Of a stretch of 64,000 bases of DNA, positions 1 through 11,700 are shown piece after piece (position 1 is the first letter of the stretch; each line of letters starts with the position of its first letter). Below the pieces are notes generated by a model. The model was not told where the DNA came from. It was given only the letters and a program-made list of their open reading frames with translations, and made no database searches. This DNA is from Actinoplanes derwentensis (lineage in GTDB: Bacteria; Actinomycetota; Actinomycetes; Mycobacteriales; Micromonosporaceae): NCBI RefSeq assembly GCF_900104725.1, contig NZ_LT629758.1:3038001-3102000 (forward strand), written 5' to 3'. The position numbers and the translations under genes were made by a program.

Positions 1-478
1 GCAGCCGCTGCTGGGGGTCCATGGCCAGGGCCTCGCGAGGGCTGATGCCGAACAGATCCGGGTCGAACCCGGCCGCGTCCCGCAGGAAACCACCCTGGAG
101 GCTGGCCTGCCGGTCGAGTTCGCCGGTCTCGTGGTCGTAGAGGCCGTCGATGTCCCAGCCACGGTCGTCGGGCGGCGCGCCGACCGCGTCCGAACCGGAG
201 GCGACCAGCCGCCACAGGTCCTCGGGGCCGGCTACGCCGCCCGGGTAGCGGCAGCTCATGGCCACGATGGCGAGTGGCTCGGCGGCCCGGTACTCCAGTT
301 CCTCGACGCGGCGGCGGGCGGTGCGGAGGTCCGCGGTGGCCCGTTTCAGGTAGGCGAGGTACTTCTCGTCCGCGGCAGTCGCCGAGCCGGGGGCCGCCAG
401 GCCGGCTGAGGCGGCACGGGCTGCGGTAGGTGAGCCGGCTCCGGCGGGAGTGCCGGGGGTTGAGCTGGCGGAGGACAT
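1..478 (-). CDS. Modular type I PKS, 5' end only (docking helix and start of a KS; module W15)
   Basis: This is the first 159 codons of another PKS gene that continues past the left edge. The ATG is at 478-476, with a GAAGG ribosome-binding match 10 nt upstream. The protein opens with about 35 low-complexity Ala/Ser/Gly/Pro residues. A class 1a-type docking coiled coil follows ([20 protein letters not shown], about residues 37-56, then RRVEELEY). The KS domain then begins ([15 protein letters not shown], about residues 65-79) and continues through DDRGWD and [17 protein letters not shown] to the edge. The KS active-site cysteine and everything later lie outside the window. The gene starts 29 bp after the stop of the W12-W14 gene, so it is almost certainly co-transcribed and would accept the chain from W14. 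Extender specificity and reductive steps cannot be predicted. Confidence 0.93.
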   Translation of the reverse strand, partial: MSSASSTPGTPAGAGSPTAARAASAGLAAPGSATAADEKYLAYLKRATADLRTARRRVEELEYRAAEPLAIVAMSCRYPGGVAGPEDLWRLVASGSDAVGAPPDDRGWDIDGLYDHETGELDRQASLQGGFLRDAAGFDPDLFGISPREALAMDPQQRL

Positions 479-507
479 GGCGGAACCGCCTTCGGATCTG
501 GGCCGGG
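479..507 (-). promoter_or_regulatory. 29-bp gap with ribosome-binding site of the last PKS gene
   Basis: This short gap separates the stop of the W12-W14 gene (508-510) from the ATG at 478. On the coding strand it carries GAAGG (493-489), 10 nt before the ATG. There is no room for a promoter and no copy of the CTAGGGG element seen in two other gaps. Confidence 0.6.
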
Positions 508-3500
508 TCACGGAGTGCCGAGCTCGTCGAGGAGGTCGAACAACTCGTCGGCGGTCGCCGAGTCGAGGTCGTCTTCGGGGGTCGTCTCCGGGGTCGCCCA
601 GGTGGCCAGGGCTCGCAGCCGCTGAGCCACTGCCGCCCGGTGATCGTCGTCGAGGGCGGCCGCCCGGAGACTCGTCTCCAGGGCGGTGATCTCGGCGAGG
701 AACACGTCGGCGGGGTCGGCCGGAGCCGGAGGTGCCAGCAGTTCGCCGAGGTGGCGGGTCAGCGCGGTCGGCGACGGGTGATCGAACAGCAGGGTGGCGG
801 GCAGGCGCAGACCGGTCTCGGCGTGCAGGCGATTGCGCAACTCCACCGCGGTCAGCGAGTCGAAGCCCAGTTCGAGGAAACCGCGGACCGGGTCGACGTC
901 CCGCGCGGACGGGTAGCCGAGGATCGCGGCGGTACGCGTGCGGACCAGGTCCAGCAGGGTCCGCTCGCGGTCGGTCCCGCTCAGCGGCGCCAACTGGGCG
1001 GCCAGGTCCGGTTCCGGTGCCGAGGCGGCCGCCCGGCGGGTGACCGTGACCAGGCTGCGCAGCAGAGCGGGGACTTCGTCGCCGCCCTCGGCCGCCGCGG
1101 TGCGGACCGCGGCGAGGTTCAGGGCGATCGGGGCCAGCAGCGGGCGGCCGGTAGCCACCGCGGCGTCGAAAGCGGCCAGGCCGTCGGCGGGACTGAGCGC
1201 CCCGAACCCGGTGACGGCCATCCTTCGACGGTCGGCCCCGGCGAGGGTCGCGCCCATGCCGGCATCCCACAAACCCCAGGCGAGCGAGGTCGCGGGCACG
1301 CCTTCGGCGCACAACTTGATGGCGTACGCGTCGAGAAAAGCGTTCGCCGCCGCGTAGTTCGCCTGTCCCGCGTTGCCGAACAGGCCCGAGGCCGATGAGA
1401 ACAGGACGAACGCTTGCAGCGGCTTGCCGCGAGTGGCGGCGGCCAGGTTCACGGCCGCGTTCACCTTCGCACCGAACACAGCCTCCAGGCGGTCCGCGGT
1501 CAGGTCGGTCAGGACACCGTCGTCGAGCAGGCCCGCGGCGTGGATGACCGCGGTCACCGGCTCGTCGCGGAGGACTGCGGCCACCGCTTCGGGGTCGGAG
1601 AGGTCGCAGGCGAGGGCACGGACCCGCACCCTTTCGGTGCCGTGGCCGTCGATGTCGAGCGACTTGCCGGAGCGGGACAGCAGCAGCAGGTCACGGACTC
1701 CGTGGGTGGCCGCGAGATGACGGGCGACGAGACCGCCGAGGGTTCCGGTCGCGCCGGTCACCACCACGACGCCGTCGCCGAAGCTCGCGGTTCCGTCGGT
1801 GCCGGCCCGGGTCAGGCGCGGCACCGAGACCACGCCGTCGTGGACCACCGCCTCCGGGGCCGGGTAGTGGGCCGGTTCGCCGGCGTCGAGCAGGTGGAAC
1901 CGGCCGGGGTGTTCCGACTGGGCCGCGCGGACCAGGCCCCACAGGGCGGCGCCGTCCGGATCGGTGATCGTGGGCCCGGCGGCTCCCGAAGTCCACACCA
2001 CCAGGGACGACTCGGCGCGGGCGGGATCGGCGAGCCATTGCTGCAGCACCGTGAGCAGGGCAGCGGTGCGGTCCAAGGCGGTGCCGGAGGCGGTCGCGTC
2101 CACCACGAGCAGGTCCACGGCGGCCGGGAGTACTTCGCCGAGCATCGCGGACGGGGCCGGGAGCGGGTCGCCGAGTTTGACGATCGCTGTCGGGGCGGTG
2201 CCGGGGGTGAGGTCCTGGCGGATCCAGTCCACGGCATACACCGAGCGGGTCTTGGCGGAGGCGCCGAACTGTTCGGCGGTGACCGGGCGGAAGGCCAGTT
2301 CGTCGATGCTGAGTACCGGTGAACCGGTGGCGTCCACGGCTGACACGCGGACGGTGCTGTCGCCGGTTCGGATCAGCCGGACCCGCAACTCCCCCGCGCC
2401 GGTGGCGTGCAGGCGCGCGCCGGTGACCGCGAACGGCAGCCGAACCGTCGGCAGGTTCGTCTCGTCCCGCCCACCGGTGGCGCCGAACAGGTCGGTGGCT
2501 CCGATGGCGTGCAGGGCGGCGTCGAGCAGCGCCGGGTGCACACCGAAGTCCCCGGGATCCGTGCCGTCGAGGCGAACCTCCGCGATCACCTCGTCACCGT
2601 CGCGGCTGGCCGAGGTGAGTGCCTGGAACAGCGGGCCGTAGCTCAGTCCGGCCTCGGCGAGGCCTTCATAGAGTCCGTCGAGGTCGGCAGGTGTCCCGGG
2701 CCCGCCCGGTTCGATGGACGAGGACGTGCCGGTACCGGGTGAGAGGGTGCCGATTGCGTGGGTGGTCCACTTCTCGGTGCCGTCGGCGCGTGAGTAGACG
2801 GTCAGGGTTCGGCGGCCGTCTGCGGCGGGTGCCGCGACCGTGACCCGTAGGGCGATTCCCCCCTCGTCGGGCACGGTCAGGGGGGTCTGGAGCAGTAGTT
2901 CGTCCACTACCGGTGTGCCCGCTGCGGCGCCGGTGACCAGGGCGATGTCGAGAAGTGCGGCGCCCGGGACCACCACGGTCCCGTGGACCATGTGGTCGGC
3001 GAGCCAGGACGGGCTTCCGGCGGTCAGGTGGCCGGTGAACAGCCGGGCCTCGCTGTCCGGGAGTGCCACGGCCGCGCTCAGCAGCGGGTGTCCACCGTCG
3101 TGCAACCCGGTACCGGCCAGGTCGGTGCCGACGGCGCGTACCGAATCGTCGGCGAGGTCGATCCAGAGCCGCTGGTGCTGGAACGGATAGGTCGGCAGGT
3201 CCAGGACGGGCGCCGGGCCGGGGCCGAAAGTGGCGGCCCAGTCGACGTGCTGCCCGTCGGTGAAGAGCTGGGCGGCTGAGGTGAGCAGGGTGGTGACCTC
3301 GTCACGGTCGCGGCGGAGCGTGGCGACGGCGTCCGGGATCAGGGTGGCCAGAACGGTGTCCGGGCCTACTTCCAGGACCCGGGCGTTGCCCAGCCTCGTT
3401 GCCGCGTCGGCGAAGCGGACCGGCTCGCGGACCTGACGCACCCAATACGACGGATCCATCCAATCACCCGTTGAATCAACAGATGACACGTACGACAGCC

Positions 3501-5705
3501 GCGGCTCACGGAACGTCAATGTCGAAACAACCGCACCGAAGTCGGTCAGCATCGGATCCATCAACCGCGAATGAAACGCATGACTCGTCCGCAGACGGGT
3601 GGTCTTCCATTCCGACGCCACGACTCCCGCGACATCGGACTCGTGACCGGAAACCACCACCGACCGGGGGCCGTTCACCGCGGCGATGTCGATATCCGGG
3701 AACACCGACCGCACCTCGGCCTCCGACGCCAGCACCGACACCATCACCCCACCGGCCGGCAACGCCTGCATCAGACGAGCACGCGCCGACACCAACGTGG
3801 CCGCATCCCGCAACGACAAGACCCCAGCCGCGTAAGCCGCCGCGATCTCACCGATCGAATGACCCACCACCACATCCGGCACGACACCCCACGAACGCAG
3901 CAGCGATAGCAGCGCCACCTCCAAAGCGAAGATCGCCGGCTGCGCACAACCCGTGTCGTCGATGTCTCCGGACAGATCCAACAACGCGGTGACCTCGTCA
4001 TAGGCGGCCCGATACACCGGGAAAGCCTCGTAGAGACCCCGGCCCATGCCGAGACGCTGCGCGCCCTGACCGGTGAAGACCATCGCGAGCCGGCGATCCG
4101 CCGCACGCCCGCTGGCCACTGGTTCGAACCCGGCACCGCTCAGCAGCACGGCCCGATGCGGAAGGACCGCACGCCGGGTCAGCGCGTGCCCGACCGCCAC
4201 CACGTGCCCGACCGTGACCCCGGGCCAGGCCGGTGCCACCGGCCCGACCGGCGCCGGGGACCCGACCGTCACTGCGGACCCGACCTGTGCCGCAGGCTGG
4301 GCGGGAGGATCGCTGAGCTCCGCTCGTACCAGCGCGATCTGCTCGTGAAGTGCGGCGGGATCGTTTGCCGACACGACCAGCGGGACGACACGCCGGGCCG
4401 ATGGGGCGGGCGCCGGCGCGGGCGCGGGCGCCTCTTCGAGGATGACGTGGGCGTTGGTGCCGCTGATGCCGAACGACGAGACGCCGGCCCGACGGGTTCG
4501 GGGGCCCGCCGGCCACGGTTGGGCGCAGGTGAGCAGTTCGACGTTGCCGGCCGACCAGTCGACCTTGGTACTGGGCGCGTCTACGTGCAGGGTGGGCGGC
4601 AGGACGCCGTGCCGCAGGGCCTGGACCATCTTGATGATCCCGGCGACACCGGCGGCGGCCTGGGTGTGACCGAGGTTCGACTTGATCGAACCCAGCCACA
4701 GCGGGCTGCCTGACCGATCCTGACCATAAGTGGCCAGCAGCGCCTGTGCTTCGATCGGGTCGCCGAGGGTGGTGCCGGTGCCGTGGGCCTCGACGGCGTC
4801 CACGTCCTGCGGGTTCAGCGCGCCGGCGGCGAGCGCCGCCCGGATGACACGCTGCTGTGACGGGCCGTTCGGGGCGGTCAGGCCGTTGGAGGCGCCGTCC
4901 TGGTTGACGGCGGTGCCGCGAACGATCGCGAGGATGCGGTGCCCGTGCCGTTCGGCGTCGGACTGCCGCTCGACCAGCAGCATGCCGACGCCCTCGCCCC
5001 AGCCGGTGCCGTCGGCCGCGTCCGCGAACGACTTGCAGCGGCCGTCGGCGGCCAGCCCGCGCTGCCGGGAGAAACCGGTGAACGTGTCCGGGGTCGCCAT
5101 CACGGTGACGCCGCCGGCCAGGGCGAGATCGCATTCCCCGGACCGCAGCGCCTGCACCGCCAGATGCAGGGCGACCAGCGACGACGAGCAGGCAGTGTCG
5201 ACGGTGACGGCCGGGCCCTCCAAGCCGAACGAGTAGGAGATGCGGCCGGACGCGACGCTGCCGGAGTTGCCGGTGCCGAGGAAACCTTCGACCTCCTCCG
5301 GTACGGCGGTGAGGCGGCCGAGGTAGTCGTGGTACATCAGGCCGACGAAGACCCCGGTCCGGGAACCGCGCAGACCGAGTGGGTCGACGCCGCCGTGTTC
5401 CAGGGCCTCCCACGAGGATTCGAGCAGCAGCCGCTGCTGCGGGTCCATGGCCATGCCCTCGCGGGGGCTGATCCCGAACAGTCCGGGGTCGAAGTCGGCG
5501 GCCCGGTAGAGGAAGCCGCCCTCCCGCGCGTACGAGGTGCCGGGGTGGTCGGGATCGGGGTGATAGATGTCGGCCCAGTCGCGGTCGGTGGGGAACGGGC
5601 CGATGCCGTCCCGGCCGGCGGCGACCAGGTCCCACAGTCCGTCCGGTGAGGTGATCCCGCCGGGGTATCGGCAGGCCATGCCCACGATCACGATCGGATC
5701 ACCGG
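508..5705 (-). other. PKS module W14: KS-AT(malonyl)-DH-KR(B-type)-ACP plus C-terminal docking region
   Basis: KS about 5703-4430; AT about 4090-3180; DH about 3095-2250, with [11 protein letters not shown] and [10 protein letters not shown] intact; KR to about 1230, NADPH motif near 1735-1775 (TGATGTLGG). The KR has LLDDG and [15 protein letters not shown], so it carries the LDD motif and lacks the A-type Trp: B-type. ACP about 980-760 with GFDSL. Expected outcome is a trans double bond. The KS-AT linker has an Ala-Pro run and a VTVG/VGS-rich insert near 4170-4300. The KS has FPTDRDW where most modules here have DRGW. Confidence 0.9.
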
Positions 5706-8700
5706 TGTTCGGGGCGGGCCCGGCCGGGACCGTCGGCGCGGCGGCCGGGGCCGGGCCGGACAGCCGGGTGACGAGGAGTTCGGCGACGGCGGTGGCGTTC
5801 GGATGGTCGAAGATCAGGGTGGCGGGCAGGCGCAGGCCCGTCTCGGCGGCGAGACGATTGCGCAGTTCGACCGCGGTCAGCGAGTCGAAGCCCAGTTCGC
5901 GGAAGGCGCGGGTGGCCGGGACGGCGTCCGGGTCCGGGTAACCGAGGACGGCCGCGGTGTGGGTGCGGACGGTGGCGAGGGCGGCCCGGAGCCGGTCGGC
6001 CTCCTCCAGTCCGGCCAGGTGCCAGGTGGGTGCGGCCGACGGGGCCGTGGTGACGGCGCGGCGCCGACCACCGGGCCGGATCAGGCCGTGCAGCAACGGC
6101 GGGACGTCTCCGGCGGCGCGCAGGGCGGCCAGGTCCAGGCGGATCGGGACGTTCAGCGGGTGGCCGGTGGTCAGCGCCGCGTCGAACAGCGCGAGACCGG
6201 CCTCGGCATCCAGCGCGCCATATCCGGCCCGGGTCATCCGGCGGCGATCGTTGTCGGACATCGCCGCGCCCAGGCCGGCATCCCACAGACCCCAGGCGAG
6301 GGCGGTGACAGGCACGCCTTCGGCGCGGAGCTTGCTGGCGTACGCGTCCAGAAAGGCGTTGGCGGCGGCGTAGTTGGCCTGTCCCGCGTTGCCGAACAGC
6401 CCCGAAGCCGACGAGAACAACACGACCGCGGTCAACTGCCGGTCCCGGGTCGCGGCGATCAGGTTACGGGCCGCGTCCACCTTCGGCCCGAGAACCGTGG
6501 CCAGCCGCTGCGGGGTCAGGTCGGTGAGCATCCCGTCGTCGATGAGTCCCGCGGCGTGCACGATCGCCGTCACCGGTTCGTCGCGCAGGGCCGCGGCCAC
6601 CGCCTCCGGATCGGCCAGATCACAGGACCGGGCGCGGACGTTCGCGCCCTCGATCGTCAGGGATCCACCGCTGCGGGAGAGCAGCAGCAACTCCCGGACG
6701 CCGTGGGCTTTCACCAAGTGCCGGGCGATCAGGCCGCCGAGTGTGCCGGTCGCCCCGGTCACCACGACCACACCGTCACCCGCCAGGGTCAGGCCGCCGG
6801 CGCCGTTCTCAGCGCCGGGCTTGTCGGCGCCGGGCTTGTCGGCGCCGGGCTTGTCGGCGCCGGGCTTGTCGGCGCCGGGCTTGTCGGCGCCGGGCTTGTC
6901 GGCGCCGGGCTTGTCGGCGCCGGGCTTGTCGGCGCCGGGCTTGTCGGCGCCGGGCTTGTCGGCGCCGGCTTGGAACAGGGCACCGCCCTTCCCGGTTCTC
7001 GCCCGGATCAGGCGCGGTACCGACACCGCGCCGTCGCGGATGATCGCCTCGGGCAGCGGGAGGTACACGTCGGTGTCGGCGTCGAGCAGGTGCAGGCGCC
7101 CGGGGTGTTCGGCCTGAGCGACCCGGACCAGGCCCCACAGGGCGGCGCCGTCCGGGTCGGTGATCTCCGGTCCGGCCGCGCCGAAGGTGCGCACCGCCAG
7201 GCTGGAGTCCGCCCAGGACGGATCGGCCAGCCAGCTCTGCAGCAGCGTGAGCAGGGCCGACGCGCGTTCCCGGGCCGGGCCGGACGCGGTCGCGTCGACG
7301 AGCAGGACACGCCCGGCTACGGGCAGCGGGTCGCCGAGGGACATCACGACCGGCGTCTCCGGGGTGGGCGCCGTCTCCTGGGCCGTCCACTCGACGGTGA
7401 AGAGGGAGCGGCCGGCGGTGTCCTCGGGTGTCGCGGCCCGGAAGACCACGCCGTCCACGGTGGCCACCGGCTCACCAGCGGCATCGATCGCGTCGACCCG
7501 GACACTGTCGCCGTCGAGTCGCAGCCGGGCGCGCAGCAGGGTGGCGCCGTCCGCGTGCACGGTGACCCCGGTGAAGGCGAACGGCAGCCGGGTCTCCCCG
7601 CCCGCACCGGCACCGGCTAGGTCACCCGCACCACCGACGGTATCCGCATCGGCGAGAGCACCAGCACCGGCACCGGCGCTGAGGCCGTGCAGGATGGCGT
7701 CGAGCAGGGCGGGGTGGACGGCGAATCCGGCCGGGTCGCCGGTAAGGGCGGCCTCCACGTAGAGGTCGTCACCGGCACGCCACACTTCGCGCAGGCCACG
7801 GAAGATACGGCCGTAGTCGTAGCCGGCGACCGCGAGCCGATCGTACAAGCCGCTGGTGTCGATCTTGATGCCCTCGGCCGGGGGCCATGCGAACGTCTCG
7901 GCGGCGCTGGATGTCTCGGCCACGAAGCCGCTGGCGTGCAGCGTCCACGGGGTGCCGGGCCCGGCCGGATCACCGGGGCAGGAGTGGACGGCGACCGGGC
8001 GGCGGCCGCTGGAATCCAGCGCGCCCACGCTGACCTGAACGGTCGCGCCCAGAACCGGGTCGAGGGCGAGCGGCCGGCCCAGCACCAGTTCGTCGACCGC
8101 CGGTGCGCCGACCGTCGCGCCGGCGGTGAGAGCGAGGTCGAGCAGGGCGGTGCCGGGCACCAGGACGGCGCCGAGAACGGTGTGGTCGGCGAGCCACGGC
8201 TGGGCGCGCACGCTCAGCCGGCCGGTGAGAAGCGTGCCTTCCGTGCCGGTGGGCGGCGGCCCGTCCGTACCGGCGAGCGGAACGGACTCGGCCAGCAGCG
8301 GAATCGACACGGCCAGCAGTGGGTGGCCGGTCGGGGTCAGGCCGAGGCCGGCCGGGTCGGAGGCGGTGCCGGTGCCGGGTTCCGGCCAGTAGCGCTGCCG
8401 CTGGAAGGCGTAGGTGGGCAGGCCGGGCAGGGGGACGCCGGCGCCGTCGAACACGGCCGTCCAGTCCACCGCGGTGCCCCGGGTGAAGATCGTGGCGGCG
8501 GCGGTGAGCAGCGTGGTGACCTCGTCACGGTCCTTGCGCAGGGTGGGCACGGCGATCGCGTCCGGTGCGACGGTGCCGGTCAGCGCGGTCAGGACACCGT
8601 CCGGGCCGACTTCGAGGAACCGGGTTATCCCCTGGGCGGTCAGCGCGGTGACGGCGTCGGCGAACCGGACCGGGCGGCGGATCTGCTCGACCCAGTACTC

Positions 8701-11700
8701 GGGGTCGTCCCAGCGGGGTGGGCTGCCCGGGTCGACGGTGGACACCGCCGACAGCTGCGGCACGGACAGGTCGAGACCGGCGACGACGGTGCGGAACTCG
8801 GCGAGCATCGGTTCCATCAGCCGGGAGTGGAAGGCGTGGCTGGTGCGCAGCCGGGTGGTCTTCCAGCCGGGCATCGCCGGGATGCCGGCTCCGGACACCA
8901 CCACCGACCGCGGGCCGTTGACCGCGGCGATGTCCAGGTCCGGGAACGCCGCCCGGACCTCGGCCTCGGACGCCTGCACCGACACCATCACCCCACCGGG
9001 CGGCAGCGCCTGCATGAGGCGGGCCCGGGTGGACACCATGGTGGCGGCGTCGGCGAGGGTGAGGACCCCGGCCGCGTACGCCGCCGCGATCTCACCGATC
9101 GAATGGCCGGCCACCGCGTCGGGGGTCACCCCCCAGTGCCGGAGCAGGGCCAGCAGCGCGATTTCCAGGGCGAACAGGGCGGGCTGGGCGTACTCGGTGC
9201 GGTCCAGGGCGTCCGGGTCGGCGAAGACCACGAGGCGCAACGGCTGTTCCAGGACCTCGTCGAAGTGAGCGCACACCTCGTCGAAGGCGGTGGCGAAGAC
9301 CGGGAACGCGGCGTACAGCTGCTCGCCCATCGCCAGGCGCTGCGCGCCCTGACCGGTGAAGATCAGCGCGAGCCGGCCGTCGGTGGTCTCGGCGTGGGCG
9401 GCGGTGTCGCCCCGTTTGAGGGTGCGCAAGGCCTGCGCCCGGTTGGCGGCGAGGTGGACGGCGCGGTGCGCGAGCGCGGCCCGGCCGGCCGTCGTGCGGG
9501 CCACGTCGAACAGGCCGGCGTCCGGGTTGGCCTCGATCCAGTCCCGCAGCCGGACGGTCTGCTCGGCCAGCCCGTCCGCGGTCGCCGCCGACAGCACGAG
9601 CGGCGCCAGGGACAAGGCCGGGCGGCGCCGGGGCTGGTCGGCGGCGGGTTCGGCGGGTGGTTCCTCCAGGATGACGTGGGCGTTGGTGCCGCTGACCCCG
9701 AAAGCGGAGACACCCGCTCGGCGCGGTCGGTCGCCGGCCGGCCAGGGTGTCGCGGTCGTCAGCAGTTCGACGGCGCCCGCGGTCCAGTCGGCGCCGGGTG
9801 TCGGCGCGTCCACGTGCAGGGTGCGCGGCAGCAGCCCGTGCCGCATGGCGAGGACCATCTTGATGATCCCGGCGGAGCCCGCGGCGGATTGGGTGTGCCC
9901 GATGTTCGACTTGATCGAGCCCAACTTCAAAGGCCGATCCCGATCGCGGCCGTACGCCGTCAGAAGGGCCTGTGCCTCGATCGGGTCACCGAGCGTGGTG
10001 CCGGTGCCATGGGCCTCCACCGCGTCCACGTCGGCCGGAGTGAGACCGGCGTCGGCCAGCGCGGCCCGGATCACCCGCTGCTGGGCGGGGCCGTTGGGGG
10101 CGGTCAGGCCGTTGGAGGCGCCGTCCTGGTTGATCGCCGACCCGCGAACCACCGCGAGCACCGGCCGGCCGGCCGCGCGAGCCGTGGACATCCGCTCGGC
10201 GAGCAGCATGCCGACGCCCTCGGCCCAGCCGGTGCCGTCGGCGGCCGCCGCGAAGGCTTTGCAGCGGCCGTCGGCGGCGAGCCCGCGCTGCTTGGAGAAC
10301 TCGGTGAAGGTGCCCGGTGTCGCCATCACGGTGACCCCGCCGACCAGGGCCGCCTCGCATTCGCCGCGGCGCAGCGACTGGGCGGCCAGGTGCAGGGCCA
10401 CCAGCGACGACGAGCAGGCCGTGTCGACGGTGACGGCCGGGCCCTCCAGCCCGAACGTGTAGGCGATCCGGCCGGAGGCGACACTGCCGGCGCTGCCGAT
10501 GCCGAGGTAGCCGCTGAGGTCCTCGGCGCTCTCCTCCAGCAGCGACACGTAGGCCTGGTGGGTGGCGCCGACGAAAACGCCGACCTGACGGCCGCGCAGC
10601 GAGAGCGGGTCGAGGCCGGCTCGTTCCAGGGCCTCCCACGCGGTCTCCAGCAGGAGCCGCTGCTGCGGGTCCATGGCCAGCGCCTCGCGGGGGCTGATGC
10701 CGAACAGGCCGGGGTCGAAGCGGTCGGCGCCGGTGAGGAACCCGCCGTGCACGGTGGACGAGGTGCCGGAGCGCAGGCCGTCCGGGTCGTGCAGGGCGGC
10801 GATGTCCCAGCCGCGGTCGGCCGGGAACGTGCCGATCGCGTCGACCTCGGCGGCGACCAGGTCCCACAGTTCGTCGGGGGTGCTGACACCACCGGGGAAC
10901 CGGCAGGCCATCGCGGTGAGCACGATCGGGTCGTCGTCGGCCGCCACCGCAACCACCGGCGTCACCGGCACGGCGGCCTCGCCACCGGCGACCTCGGTCA
11001 GCAGGTATCGGGCGAGGTCGGCCGGCGTCGGATGGTCGAACGCCAGCGTCGGCGGCAGGCGCAGTCCCGTCTCGGTGACCAGTGCGTTGCGCAGTTCGAC
11101 AGCGGTGAGCGAGTCGAAACCCAGTTCCCGGAACGGGCGTTTGACCGCGATCGCGTCGGCGGACGGATAGCCCAGGACCCGGGCCGCGTGTGCGCGGACC
11201 AGGTCGACCAGTTCGGATTCGCGGCGGGCCGGGGGCAGTCCGGCGAGCCGGGCACGCCAGCCGGTGTCGGCCACCGGCGCGGCGGGTGCGGCCAGGGCGG
11301 CGACCTCGGGCAGGTCCTCCAGCAGCGGACGGCGGCGGGCCGCGGCGAACGTCGCGGTGAACACCGGCCAGTCGACGTCGGCGACGGTCAGCAGCGGGCT
11401 GCCGCTTCCGGCCGCCTGCCGCAGTGCCTCCATCGCCGGTTCGGGAGCCAGGGCGGTCAGGCCGCGTCGGCTCAGGGCGGCGCTGGTCTGTTCGTCGGTG
11501 GCCATGCCGGCGTCGGCCCACGGCCCCCAGGCGATCGAGGTGCCGGCGAGTCCCCGGGCGCGCCGGCGCTGGGCCAGGGCGTCCAGTCCGGCGTTCGCGG
11601 CCGAGTAGGCGGCGCCCCAGCCACTGCCCCAGGTGGCGGCGATCGAGGAGAACAGCACGAAGGCGTCGAGCGGGGTGTCGCCGAGCAGTTCGTCCAGGTG

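Noticed and set aside
6812..6961. CRISPR-like array
   Set aside because: The repeat has no spacers, is an exact multiple of three bases and is in frame within a KR.
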